Assembly (NCBI RefSeq): GCF_029784155.1
Contig: NC_073693.1
Location: forward strand, 115,842,503 to 115,906,502
DNA: 64,000 bases
Reading direction: 5' to 3'
From: Uranotaenia lowii
Taxonomy: Eukaryota; Arthropoda; Insecta; Diptera; Culicidae
In this document: piece after piece, positions 35,454-47,164 of the stretch
How positions within the stretch are numbered: position 1 is the stretch's first letter
How the letters are laid out: each line of letters begins with the position of its first letter
Position numbers and translations under genes: made by a program
Notes under the pieces: model-generated
Databases searched by the model: none
Told to the model about the DNA's origin: nothing
What the model saw: only the letters and a program-made list of their open reading frames with translations

Positions 35454-35509
35454 TTAAGTCGCGAATGCCATAAAGATGGTAAAACGACTATAATCGAAAC
35501 AAAAAAAAA
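35454..35509 (+). mobile_element. 5'-truncated copy of the same SINE (56 bp)
   Basis: TCGCGAATGCCATAAAGATG followed by GTAAAACGACTATAATCGAAAC and poly-A matches the last part of the SINE at 28858-29050 (complement). It is flanked by a 12-bp duplication ATTAATTTTCAA (35442-35453, 35510-35521). The tRNA head is missing, so this copy has no promoter. Confidence 0.82.
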
Positions 35510-35521
35510 ATTAATTTTCAA

Positions 35522-36137
35522 CAATACTTTACACATTCACATCTTTGCTCATTGCGAACATTTCTGCTCTGTTTTTTTATGTGAGTTGAATAACGGTTGT
35601 GATTAGGAAAACAATACTAAAACTTCGTATTTAAGCCCATTGTCACTCCGCATGACGGTAACTAATTCATGAGAATTTTATTTAAACTTTAATGTTTTAA
35701 TCGATTTGAATTTTTTTTACTGATCTTTCTTACAAACAAAAACATTATTTGTTTCACCTTTTTTTTAAACAAAATTCTTACCTTTTTTGAACCACAGAAA
35801 TACCATTAGCTTTCTCTTTGATCTCTTTTCTTGAAGAAACTCTTTTTTTTCTAACTGATGCTACTAATCATCATCACTTCATTTTGAACTGAAAGTATGG
35901 AGCTAAATCACTGCGAAAACTTTTAGTGAGAAGAATATATTTTTAGTAAATCTCTGTCTTCCCAGCGTTTGACGTTGATAGTTGTTGAACTTGGAGACTT
36001 TAAATCTTTTTTTTTCTGTGTCCTTTTTCGACATTTTGTCTCAAAATTAATAATAATCTTATAACTATGGTAATGTGGAAAAAAACTCAATTTATCGATG
36101 TTCGGCATGATTTTTTTTTATGAAATTTCTGAAAATA
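35522..36137. other. non-coding spacer
   Basis: AT-rich with no recognised gene. Confidence 0.3.
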
Positions 36138-36306
36138 CACTAAGGTTTTTATTCACGCGGTTTGAAATCCTTCGATGACGTATACGACATGGAATATTTT
36201 CGCTCAAAAACGTGTTGATTCGCGAGAGCCGTGTTGAAGAAACCTTGTAAAAAGCAGTCGTGTTTTAAAAACTAAGCAAAATCAAACCTCATAAAAAACT
36301 TTAGTG
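36138..36306. mobile_element. short TIR element (about 169 bp)
   Basis: The left end CACTAAGGTTTTTATTCACG with GGTTTGA and the right end (complement of CACTAAAGTTTTTTATGAGG with TTTGA) are inverted. A diverged relative ends near 40374 (ATCAAACCACGTAAAA...CCTTAGTG) and shares the internal motif ACGTGTTGATTCG. Confidence 0.6.
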
Positions 36307-36652
36307 TTTGCCATAACTAGAATACAATAAATGCTTAAAATTCTAGGAAAAGTAAACAATTTGAATGTTTTTTGAACAAATGCAACTATAAACAAGTGAA
36401 GTGCATATTTAAATTAGGGTGGCCATCCGTTCTTAGTTCTTACCATTACAGTAAGATTCTGATTCAATTAAGCGTTCTTGGAGCACGTTCAAACAATGGA
36501 CTGTAAATAACTTCGGCATGAAAAAAAATATTGCTTAAGTTATATTCAAATCATTAAATCTAAGTTCATTTAGAAATGGGAAAATTTCTTTTGCTGGTAT
36601 CTAATTTCACAGACATTCAAAATTTTGACAACATTTTGATGCCTGTAAAAAG

Positions 36653-37490
36653 TATGGGAGAGTGGGGAATCATGGGTCACTTTTTTTTCGTTGTTCCATA
36701 GCTTCTTTATTATAGAAGATGGAATGAAAATAAAAAATGGTATTTCAATGTACATTTTCAAAGTATCATAAGGTATTTCAGCAATATTTTTTGGATTTTG
36801 AAAAATGGTGGGGAATCGTGGGCCACTAAATCCAAATTGACAAAATAACATGCAAAGTTTATGAGTTGACCCAAAACTGTGATTTCATAATTCATTTCGT
36901 TATTTTAAAGCAATTTCAGATGATGAAATAAAAAAGAGAGCTGTGTATGATCGAATAGATTGAAAAACCTGGATCGCGAATGTTTTGGCGAAATTTCTTA
37001 CATAAAATGGACAAAATATTTTTCAAAACTCTTCATTTGGCATAAGAAAACTTTAAAGATAGGGAAAACGTATTTTAAGTTCTGAATGTGTATAAAAACA
37101 TAAAAATATAGGTGGTTAAAGATGTGTGGCCCATGATTCCCCACAAGCTTGGATTTGCAAATTGGTTGCGTTTGTGTGACTTATTGATGTTTCATCAAAA
37201 AATCCTTTTCAACGTGACAAAACTAAGATCATAAGCGTATGAGCATATTTTTGTTATGAACTTTAGGTTCTCCATCGATGCTTAGCGGGTGTATTTCTAA
37301 TTATGAATGTAAATTTTTCTAACTTTTTTAAGCATGATAAATAACAGAAGCATATGATGCGTATTTAAGTCAACAACATATAGAAATATATGCTCACGCA
37401 AAGCGACGACTATGACAGTTGGTTCGAGATTTTCATCTCAACACACATCTGAGATATTAAAAGTGGCCCACGATACCCCACTCTCCCCTA
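36653..37490. mobile_element. TIR element with GGGAGAGTGGGG ends (838 bp)
   Basis: The left end GGGAGAGTGGGGAATCATGG and the right end (complement of TAGGGGAGAGTGGGGTATCG) are inverted termini of the same type as 15776-16721, with a different interior. Internal copies of GTGGGGAATCGTGGGCCAC (near 36808) and GGCCCATGATTCCCCAC (near 37129) repeat the terminal motif in both orientations. Non-coding. Confidence 0.7.
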
Positions 37491-38036
37491 CTCTCCGACC
37501 TTTTTTTTCAAATTTAGAAATAACCATGTTTTTGAGATATTTATGATGCAAGAAAGAAAAATTTTGCACAATTTCCTTCAAAATCCAATGATGTTAAATA
37601 GATAGCTGGTAAAACCGGCAAAAACTTTCTGTAGCTACGGTTAAGGATCATCAGGGAAGTCAAGGCTCATATCAGAATTTTTAATTTTTAATAAGCGAAA
37701 ACTTTAGTGTAGATTGCTGAAATGTCTCGCAATTTTTTCTCAGATAAGCTAAAAGATGATTGCAGTAAGCAATTAACAATGAAACAGATGATTTCTGATG
37801 GATGACAAAACTTGTGAAAAACCCTATTTTAAATAAACTCCAGCGGTTGAATCCTTTAACATTTCTGCCCGTGGCAAGGTCCCTAATAGATAAAATTATA
37901 TATTTGCTGGTTGTTTTGTAAAAAAATGATTCGCCAAGACTATGCTCCTGTGAAAAAAAAACAACAATTTTCCAAATAAAAACTTTGGTTTTCGCTGTTT
38001 TTAAAAACTTATAAAAAGTAATCTTGTATGTACATA
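37491..38036. other. non-coding spacer
   Basis: No gene or element is recognised. Confidence 0.3.
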
Positions 38037-39601
38037 TCTAATATATAAAGATGAGTTGGACTATATATGTTTGTTTGTTTGTATGCACCTTATACAAATC
38101 CACACCGCTGACCCGATCTGCCTGAAATTTGGTACAGAGATGTAGTTGAACCAGGGTAAGGTTTTAGTAATAGTTTTGAACCCCTCCCACCTAAGAAAAG
38201 GGACCCTCCCATACAACTTTCGTTTTTTCTCCCGCGAACCAAAAGTCATGGCACCCATTTTGTCGACCGATTTTCTTTTCATTTGGCGGGGTTGTTTTCA
38301 ACATCACCATGCATGGGCTGGGCATTAGAAACGACCATCCATAGTTCACGTGTACTGGATAGCAAATCAAAGCTTGCTGAGCATTCAAAATTTGAAAGGG
38401 AAAATTTTGGCGGGTGTTTTTTTGTCCTTCTACTGTTCAAAGCACGTGGTACCGGTAGGAGATTTTTGGATACAATAATGAGCTTACATTTTGGATTGAA
38501 AAATGTAACTAGCCTGTAAGGAATATATTGACTAGAATTGTAGTGGATTCGAAGTGCTTTTTACCGCCGCTGGGGGCCTACAAATACATACAGTGAACAA
38601 TGAATTGACTTTTTCAGTCAAACAACTATTTTGATTGAGTGTTGAAAAACTTATGAACCGATTTTAATAAATTCCAGCTTTTAAGAGCCAACCATTTTCA
38701 TATTTTTTGGATGTTTCATAGAGAAAGATAAATTTATTAGATTCAGAGTTATAAGTCCAAGGCTACGATTTTAACGCTTCGATAGCCTTCGAGGAATTCA
38801 ATTGGGGGTTTTGGAAATTGATTAATAATTAAATCTAAGGTTTTGAGTTTTATACTATTCAATTTCATTGGTCAATTTCTAACTTTTGAGTCATTTTTGA
38901 TCATCAATGTGACTTGACAACATTGATCACTTTTCGCAATAATTAATGGGATGATTGTGTCCAACAATGGAAACATTGAAATATAACTCAAATTAAATCT
39001 ATTTCTTAAAATTATAATGGTAACTTCGGTTCAGAGATAGTTTGTTTTCGATAACTTCAAAAAACTGTTAGTGAAACTTTCAACATTTAAGAACAAGTAC
39101 TCATAAAGCAGTGTGATTTTAAAAACCACACAAACTATTGAAAACATGCATAGTGAATTTTAAACATGGTTCAAAAAGATTCGAAAATCTTTTTTGAAAA
39201 TTTTTAAGTAAATAAAAACTAAGTACATAAAACAAACATCAGCTGAAGATAAAAAAAAAATCAGGTAAAAGCTATCCAAGCTTCCTTAGAAATAGTGGGT
39301 GAAAAAAATGTTTGTTATGATAGGATGAACAAGCATTCAAGGGAAATAATTTTAATTTTCTTTAAACACAAACTTCATAAATATAATTTTTTCAAAATTA
39401 TGAACACGAGAAAAACAATAAATTATCTCAATCAAAACTTAAATAAGACTAACAAAACTTACACAGCTAACATGGCATAAAATTGGCAAAATTTCTTATA
39501 TCTAATGATGAATACAAAGCTTCCAAAATTCAAGAAATCCAACGACTCATTTTGATTTTTATTTTATGCGAATCCGAGCAAGGCCGGGTAAAATCAGCTA
39601 G
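38037..39601 (+). mobile_element. non-autonomous Helitron-like element H3
   Basis: It starts TCTAATATATAAAGATGA after an A and ends AATCAGCTAG before a T. A short (TTTG)n run lies near 38069. The segment CTGACCCGATCTGCCTGAAA with TTTGGTAC resembles the equivalent part of H2. CAAGGCCGGGTAAAATC precedes CTAG. The middle is AT-rich and lacks the tandem arrays of H1 and H2. No Rep/helicase ORF. Confidence 0.68.
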
Positions 39602-40838
39602 TGTACATATATTTCGCAACCTACTATCTTAACCAACCAATTATACACTATGTTCATTCTCAATATCGTTTTGCTTCGTTTTTGTCAGTTTTGGCCAGCA
39701 GACATTCCAATAAAAACGTTTTTAGTGGCACAAAAATTATCTAGTTTTGTTAATTTCGAAACAGCTGAATCCTGACCTGTGGTTGTTTCAAAAAAGAGGT
39801 ACTGGGTAAAAATAAACGAAAATTGAAGGAGGAGGATGCAGCCACCCAAAATACAGATTCTACGAAGGATAAGTGGAAAAAATCTGGCCAATATCATCAC
39901 TGAAAAAAGTGTGTGCCGACCGATGGGAGATACCAAGAATAAAGTATAAATATTTCTTATAAAAACGATGAATATTTTTTTTAATTTTTTTCTTGATAAT
40001 CATAAAATTAACTTTATGTTTTTCATTGAAAGTATTTCGATCAAACGGATGGGTTTTTGGATACACGTATTCGTTACTGTCCCATTTCCAAATGAACTAA
40101 GCTTTACAGGTCCTAATTTTTCGTCGGATTATTAATACACCACCTTTTTTTGCCTAAATTGTCCAAGGTTTATAGTAATGAAGGTTTTTTTTTGAGTTTT
40201 CAAATTGGTATAGCCAATTTGAAATATATTTGTTATAAGGTACACAAAGGTGTTTTACGCGGCCGTTTTTATAAAGGACATTTACATTTTCTTTCAAATA
40301 ACGTGTTGATTCGTGAGAAGGCATGTGAGAAAAACTGAGCAACATCAAACCACGTAAAAAAAAACCTTAGTGTACTTTCTATGAACAACTTTTGATGGTG
40401 CTCAACCCTGTTCTATAGCGTTGCCTTTTCCCATCCTTCAAATTGTAAAATTGAAAAGAAAATAACAAGTGCAGCTGAAATTTAGATATTTCTCTTTCAT
40501 GTTGTGAAAAAAAGTCAAGTGTACTTGAAGAAGATTTAATTTATTGGATTTAAAGGTACATTGTAGTTTAGTTTTAAACGTATAAACGTTTGAAGGTATA
40601 GTTTGACGAAACTATACCTTTTGAAGTTCATTTGCATTTTTTTATGTTAGAAATGTTCTTTCGATTGATTAACAAATTGTTTTATTGTGTATTTTAAGAT
40701 TTATTCGAATACATCGATACCCTAAAATGGTAACATTGAAAAGTGGATTTAGATCCCGGATTCATTTATTGAATGCGCTAGCAGCACTGGCAGTTTGGGT
40801 CCTTAAAGGTCTAGAGATTGTTTTACGTATCTGACAAT
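39602..40838. other. non-coding 3' flank of the secreted-protein gene
   Basis: No other gene is recognised. The right end of a short TIR element (see 36138-36306) lies near 40374. Confidence 0.35.
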
Positions 40839-40844
40839 TTTATT
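40839..40844 (-). terminator. poly(A) signal AATAAA
   Basis: AATAAA on the minus strand lies 46 bp past the stop codon of the secreted-protein gene. A second AATAAA is at 40770-40765. The first is the likelier cleavage signal; neither is proven. Confidence 0.6.
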
Positions 40845-40889
40845 TACACAAAGCTATTCCGCAACCCAGTCGGAAAGCTCAAATTCGCT

Positions 40890-42011
40890 TTAAAAGAATC
40901 GGTTGTAGTTTCGACTGAATCCACCGAAGCCGGAGTATCGCTGCTGGCTACCGGTGTTGTCCTCGGCAGCCGGTAAGTAGGTGTTCGTTGGCCCGCAGAA
41001 CGTCTTGGTGACGGCTGGCAGTGTTACGGTGCTGTAGATGGTTTGGGCATCGTACTGGATACCGGACTGCGTTGAGGTTATTGTAATGTACTGGACATCG
41101 CGCAGGGTAGTGGTGGCTACGCTGTTGATGGTTTGAACCTGAGGCGGTAGGGTTACGGTCGAGTAGATTGTTTGGAACTGAGCCGGTGGAGCAGGTGCCG
41201 TGACGGTCTGGGTGTTGGTGATGGTTCTGTAGACTGGAGTTGGGGTAGCAGAGATCACAGTCGATACGACGGTCTGTGGTGGTTGGGTGATGGTTTGGTA
41301 TTGGATTTGTGGAGGCAGAGTTACTGGAGGGATTGTGATTGTGTCCCGGACCGTTTGAACAACTGGAGTTGTTGTCGTGACGTAGGAAGTTGACGTGATG
41401 TATTGGGCTGGCAGCTGAACAGTAGAGTAAACTACTTGAGGTGGCAGGGTTACTGGAGGAAGAGTCTGGGTAACGACGTCACGAACAGTGGTAACAACTG
41501 GGACTGTAGCTGTGGACACAAGTGTTGAAGTTCTGGTGACTGGAGGTTGAGTGACAGTGCTGTAGATGGTTTGAGCTGGAAGCACCTGAGGTGGCAGGGT
41601 AACTGTGCTGACGTCACGGATTGTCGAGTACACCGGCGTTGCCTGAATGAGCGTGGTAGTGTAGGTTGAAACTACTGGAGGAGCTGTGATGGTGTTGTAG
41701 ACCGTCTGTGGAGGTTGAACTGGTCCTTGAACGGTGTAGACGCTTGTGCTCGTAACCGTTTGATAAACTGGAGCAGTTTGGGTGTAAGTTGTCGTGATGT
41801 AGATTGATGAGTATTGCGTTTGAGGAATCACATCGTTTTGAACCGGAACTTGAACCGTTTTCGTAGCGGACTGGTAGTCGGTTACGGTCTGTGTCACATA
41901 AACGGTTTGTCCAAGCTGCATTTGGCAGCTAGGTTTCGGATAAAAGTATCCATTGAAATCATCTCCACGTGCTACTGCTGCAAGGGCAGCTACCAATAAA
42001 ACCGCGAATTT
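40890..42011 (-). CDS. secreted Val/Thr/Pro/Gln-rich repeat protein, exon 2
   Basis: The exon opens after an acceptor, T-run plus TTTTCAG (AG at 42013-42012), phase 0, and ends at TAA 40892-40890. Joined to exon 1 (48311-48306) it codes 375 residues. Residues 1-18 (MMKFAVLLVAALAAVARG) are a signal peptide. The mature protein begins DDFNGYFYPKPSCQ. Residues from about 30 to 350 are degenerate repeats with VYSTV, TTVRDV and VTLPPQ motifs; the block VRD...LPPVTLPPQ...YSTV recurs roughly every 45-55 residues. Two Cys stand at the edges (PSCQ, TFCGP). The tail is Gly/Tyr/Arg/Phe-rich (FGGFSRNYNRFF). There is no membrane segment or chitin-binding R&R motif. A cuticle or extracellular-matrix role is inference; I do not recognise the family. 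Confidence 0.85.
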   Translation of the reverse strand, partial: KFAVLLVAALAAVARGDDFNGYFYPKPSCQMQLGQTVYVTQTVTDYQSATKTVQVPVQNDVIPQTQYSSIYITTTYTQTAPVYQTVTSTSVYTVQGPVQPPQTVYNTITAPPVVSTYTTTLIQATPVYSTIRDVSTVTLPPQVLPAQTIYSTVTQPPVTRTSTLVSTATVPVVTTVRDVVTQTLPPVTLPPQVVYSTVQLPAQYITSTSYVTTTTPVVQTVRDTITIPPVTLPPQIQYQTITQPPQTVVSTVISATPTPVYRTITNTQTVTAPAPPAQFQTIYSTVTLPPQVQTINSVATTTLRDVQYITITSTQSGIQYDAQTIYSTVTLPAVTKTFCGPTNTYLPAAEDNTGSQQRYSGFGGFSRNYNRFF

Positions 42012-43202
42012 CTGAAAACAAAAAAAAAGTAAAAAATAACCTATGTTAGTTAATTCTGTCAAACAACAGTTTCATCATGTCCGTGAAGAAATCGTGCTCT
42101 TCAAATACCAATCTGTCATAGCGAGGGACGACGGGAATTTCTCTGCCATCAATAAATTACTTCTAGAGCCTCCCCGAATCGACAGCGGCAGTTTAATGCT
42201 GATCAATGGGAAATGCAAATGAACACTAATGGGGCAAGTGGATTTAGTTGTGGTCTCATCAATATTAGATTAGAGCTTCATTGACTGTTTTTGGAATCGA
42301 TTGGAGGTTAATTTTGTTTGGAAATTTCAGCTAAACATGAATTAAACAATGTCGAACCTAATCGATGACAACTTTTGAACATGATGATTTGATTTACATC
42401 CAATTTGGCATTTTTTATTATTGACTGTTAAATTTTACCTTTACCAAGGGCAGACATAATTTTCATGCGTGCATAATATTTTCATCAAAATAGCCGTTTT
42501 AGCCAGAAAACGGTTTTCTTCACGAAGATTCCGCATCATGGATCCGCCGGTGGGCTCTTTGTGTACATTAAAAGAAAAAAAGTACCGGGGATCTTCAACA
42601 GTTAAACCCTTCGCGACCCGCGGGCCATGTTGTTTTTTTACCATTAAAGACTACTACATATATTTATGGAATCATTTTTTCATTCAGAAACTCAAACAGC
42701 TTACAGATGAAATACATACAATTTCTGCTGTCCGGTTGTTTCAAATAAGGCTGTTTCGGCTAAAATATATAATCAAAAATAGACAAGAAATAGTTTATTG
42801 TAAGAGATTGGATTTTAAACCGAATTTCATTTTACAATTTTCATGGATGTAAAAATGTTTCAACAATTATAGGTAGTGAATTGAAAAGAACGAGCGGAGG
42901 TTTTGACCTCTTTTGAAATATGTGTTCATCATTCGGATCATGTTGGCTGAAAAAGTTATTCGTTCTGCTCAAATACTCAATAAAATGTTCAAATAGAAAT
43001 GAATCCTTTTAATGAAATTTAACAAGAACATGCAAGTCAGTCGAAAAAGAGTAGTAATACATTGCACGATATACCCTGCTCTAGCAGTTTGCCCAAATGA
43101 GTGTATGTTATTAAAAGCAGGGGGAAGTGTTTCAATTGATAAATAATATTGTTTCATTGCAAAATACTTTTTTGCATTTTCTTAGTGTGCTCGTATATTA
43201 AA

Positions 43203-43400
43203 CTAGTTGACTCGGTAAACTTCGTTTTACCTTTAACTTGATACATCGTTATGAATGTTTAACTTCATCAGCTGCACGTCCTAAACGTCTTCGTGTTCGT
43301 GAATAAATTTTTTTGATAATCTTTCCGAAATTGATCGAGTTGTGTCCCATTTAAAGTAGATTTTCGGTTCCCAAATATTTTAATATTTTTATCCAAATTG
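43203..43400 (-). mobile_element. Helitron-like 3' end fragment
   Basis: On the minus strand it ends GAAGTTTACCGAGTCAACTAG before T, a Helitron-like 3' terminus. Upstream sequence (ACGTGCAGCTGATGAAGTTAA) matches 14020-14050 and 47080-47110, linking it to the short elements there. Its 5' part is not resolved. Confidence 0.5.
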
Positions 43401-43914
43401 GAGCCTGTAGATTTTCAGATAAAGTCCATTATCGACCTTTTAAGTTTTTGGTATTTTGGTATTTATTTAGCCCTCTTCTTGGATTAGAAGATATTCTGTG
43501 CATCTTTTGAATTCATACAACACTTAAACATAGAAAATGAAAAAAAATTAACTTCCAGTTTTTTATCAAACTTTTTTGACCCTTCATGAATATGGAAAAA
43601 AAAATCAACACTCTAACTCGTAGAATTAGAACACCATAAAGTAGCAAAAATGTTTTTCTAAAACTTTAACTGTTTTAAATATAATAAAGGGTTGTTCCAC
43701 GTTACTCCCTTAGCTAATTTTTTACTTATTTTTACGAATCGAAAATAAACACGTGTTCTGTCACCCACATGTGTGTTTATTTAAAAAAAAGATCTGTGAA
43801 TTCCAAACACAATCCAAATTTCAAATAAAAGAATATTAGTTTTGACTTTCTTTCCAGTGATTTCATCAACAGGTTTCTTAGATTCCATTTAGGTATAGCA
43901 TAAAGTTGCCAGAT

Positions 43915-44345
43915 TTCTCGGTTTTATCCGGGTTTGCCCGGATTTTTTATACAAAATTTGGGAAAAGTTCAGTTCGGCCCGGTTGCGCGGATTTCATTAG
44001 AAAAAGCCAGGATTTCACCCGGTTTTTTTCACTTAATTTGCCAATTCAAACAAAAAAAAAACAAATTGTCTTGTAAAAAAGTTTTATTAATGCGTCCAAA
44101 ACAAGTGAGAAAATTTTATTAAAATAATCTTGGTAGGTTTTTTGGAAGCCTTAAATTCAACTAAAAATCCGCTTACGAGTTTTGATAAAATAATTTCAAT
44201 TTTTTTTTCGATTTTGGTTGAGTAATTCCTTGGTTTTGACCTAATTTGCCCGGATATTGACGGATTTTTGATCCTTAATTTTGAAATCAAATGCCCGGGT
44301 TCGACCAGGTTTAAAAATAAAATAGCCCGATTTTTTTTTTCCAAA
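43915..44345. repeat. CCCGG-motif dispersed repeat
   Basis: Short motifs such as TTTGCCCGGATTTTT, GCCCGGTTGCGCGGATTT and TTGCCCGGATATTGACGG recur in both orientations over about 430 bp. It looks like a decayed repetitive element; class unknown. Confidence 0.45.
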
Positions 44346-45448
44346 CCCACTTTACTCACTATGCATGCCTCGCCTGGAGAAAAATTTACGCAGAAAATTT
44401 CCTACATCAGCACATTTTAGCCCATTGATTTATGTTAATTAGGACGATTTCGACAGATATCCGTCAATCATGCTTCTTAAGTGAATTAAACCACATAACT
44501 TACTTTATAAAAATGCTTCTGCTCTTCGCAAAGAACATGTAAACATACTAAGATTGTTGAAACTTTTCTACAGAAAACCGAGTGTAACTGTTTTCTACCC
44601 AAAATTTGTATGGTGGCCAACCTTTCTAGAGAAGGGAGGGGCTTCAAACTTCGTAGAAACCATTCCCGGCTTTGAAAACTGCTCCACGCCGATTTTCACA
44701 TCGATCGGTACATCTGAACACAAAACGAGCCTGTTGTACCTATACACTGCCGGCCAAAAGTTTTGAATCACCTCTTCAAAACCATGAAAAGTTTGATCAG
44801 CCATATGTCATATGTCAGCCTTCGATACTGGTATGGAAAATTGTGATAATTAATAAATATTTTATACTTTTTTTCGTTTAAGTTAGGTTTTTTTGTTATG
44901 AAAATTTATACCGAATACGCAACTTTTTAAAACATAAATTACTTGTATACTAATGATTCAAAATAATACTAACGGCTTTTGAATATTTCTCGATTTTAGC
45001 AATACCTTTTTAAAAATTCTACTCCAAGTGCAGCTTGTAACGCAATAAAGATATTTTATGTTACACATAAATAAATTTGTACAAAATATTTTGATCGATT
45101 TCTAGAAAAACTGCTTACTAAATTTTCTTAAGGTTAACTATATGGAAAAGAAATCACGAGTAATTCTTTCAGTAATGCTGATATGTTTAGTACATTTTCT
45201 TTTAACTCAAACGGCTGATAAGTTTTTGCCCATTATAAGGTGATAAGATAATAAGATGTTATTTGACTTATCTTTTAACATTGAAACATTGAATAGTCAG
45301 AAATAATGACTAAATATTTATTAAATCCACCAGATATCCTCCAAATTATCGCATATATTACAATCATGCTTGGAGACCAAAAAGCTTTAACCCACACTTA
45401 TTTCGGCAAATGTTGGGAAAATATCCGGTTATCCTAATCTGATCTGGC

Positions 45449-45640
45449 CGCAGCCCGTGGCCTAGAGGATAGCCTTCAATTCTTCTAAGCCAGCGGGCAT
45501 GAGATCGGATCCTGGTCACGGCATACATAGTACACTTTCTGTGGGTTTGTGGTTTTAGCATTTGTAGGTGCTAGCCATTATATTCTCGAAAAATGTACGC
45601 TAAGAGTTAAGAAAAAGGAAACTCTTCGAGGAAACATCAA
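45449..45640 (+). mobile_element. second SINE family (tRNA-like head), probable
   Basis: GGCCGCAGCCCGTGGCCTAG carries an A-box-like TGGCCTAGAGG. About 45 bp further, GAGATCGGATCCTGG is B-box-like, followed by CACGGCATACATAGTACAC and a tRNA-unrelated body. No clean target duplication was found and the 3' border is a guess. Confidence 0.5.
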
Positions 45641-46836
45641 GTTTCATTGAGATCCTGTATGTGTTAAGAAACCGGTTAGTTAAAAACATGTAGTAAAGCT
45701 CAAAATTTGATATTGAAGAAGTTAAACGGGAGTTTAAATGATTTCCATAGTGCTATTTTACTTTTCACAGCTAGTTTCGCATATCCTACTACAGCTTAAC
45801 ATTTTATTAATTTTTTTTTATATTTTTATTTGCCATTAAGATTTAAAAAAAATTCACAATGTTGAAACTTTAGTAACACTTAAATTTCATTTTTTTTCTG
45901 TAAAATATTTTAAAACCACAGGAATTTTTATGCAAACTTTATTTTACACGGTAGAAAAAAATGAATTCGAATTGGGAACAGGCTTATCCTTGACCAATTA
46001 AAATCATTTCGTGAACATATTTGAATAGAATATATTTGTTCAGAAAAATGATAATTGGGAGTTAATATGAAATATTGCAATCATAATTTCAGAAGTTTTA
46101 ATGTAGAATACAGTTTTAAAAACCAAATATTCTGGTTTAAGGTGTTAAATTTCGAATTCTGAAATATTAACTAAAATACAAAACAAAATCCTTGATCAAT
46201 AAACTGTTTGAAATCATATTCTTATATTTAAGTATTGAAAACCTGTATGCTTAGGAAAAAAAAAATCATTAATCTCTTTTAACGTTTCTTATTCCTTCCA
46301 CGGTTTATTTTTGGTTGAAATTATTTCGAAAACATCCCGATTTGCTGAAATGAAAGATTTAGTTCGAATACTTGAATTCTGATTTCAAAGTTTATTTAAA
46401 TTCCCAACCACTTGGTGCAGAAATCGATGTTAGATTAAGGACCTCTTAACCTTTGAACTCGAAATTTTGTGTTCAAAATACAAACTTCTGATTTGAATTT
46501 CTAGTTCTTAAACTTTGTTTACGAGGCAAAAATAAATACATTTTTCCAAGGTGCAAATAGCTTAAGAACTGATTTAGACTAACTTGGGAGCGGTGATTTC
46601 AATCTAGAAATTATTTTTTTTGTAGCAGCTCTTGGTTTTCGAGGAGATATCTTTTGAAAATCGTTTTTTTTTTTGATAAATTTGGGCAAAACTGTCGAAA
46701 ATTACAAAGATTTGAAAATTAAAGGTTTAAATCCAAAGATAAACTTTCCCGAAGATCGTAAGTAATTTGAACTTCTGGAAAAAAATATAATAAAAGTTTT
46801 TTTTTATCTTTTTGTTTGATTCATTTTATTATTTTT

Positions 46837-47164
46837 TCTTATATAAATAAAAATTGAGGCGTTTTGTTTGTAACACCATCACGTATAAACGGACGGTCGG
46901 AATAAAGTGAAATTTGCTATCCGAGGGTTTTTCGGGTCAGAGATGGTTTTTATAATAGCCTCAAGAATCTCACATTTTATGGAACGGGTGCTCCCAAACA
47001 AAATCAACTTGAAATGAGACACAACTCGAAAAGTTTTATGACGATTTTCATGAAAATTGATGCACGAGCACACGAGCAGCAAGTTAAAGACGTGTAGATG
47101 AAGTTAAACATTTTCCAACGATCAATTAAGTAAAAAGTAAAACGAAGATTATTGGGTCAGTAAG
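46837..47164 (+). mobile_element. short Helitron-like element (about 328 bp)
   Basis: It starts TCTTATATAAATAAAAATTG and AGGCGTTTTGTTTGTAACAC and ends AAGATTATTGGGTCAGTAAG, close to the CAGCTAG ends of the other Helitron-like elements but with a changed last tetranucleotide. The interior, including GGGTTTTTCGGGTCAGAGAT, matches the complement of the 13997-14448 relic. Confidence 0.5.

Noticed and set aside
41172..41393. Plus-strand ORF rich in Trp/Gly/Arg
   Set aside because: It is the antisense frame of the secreted repeat protein and reflects its repeat composition.
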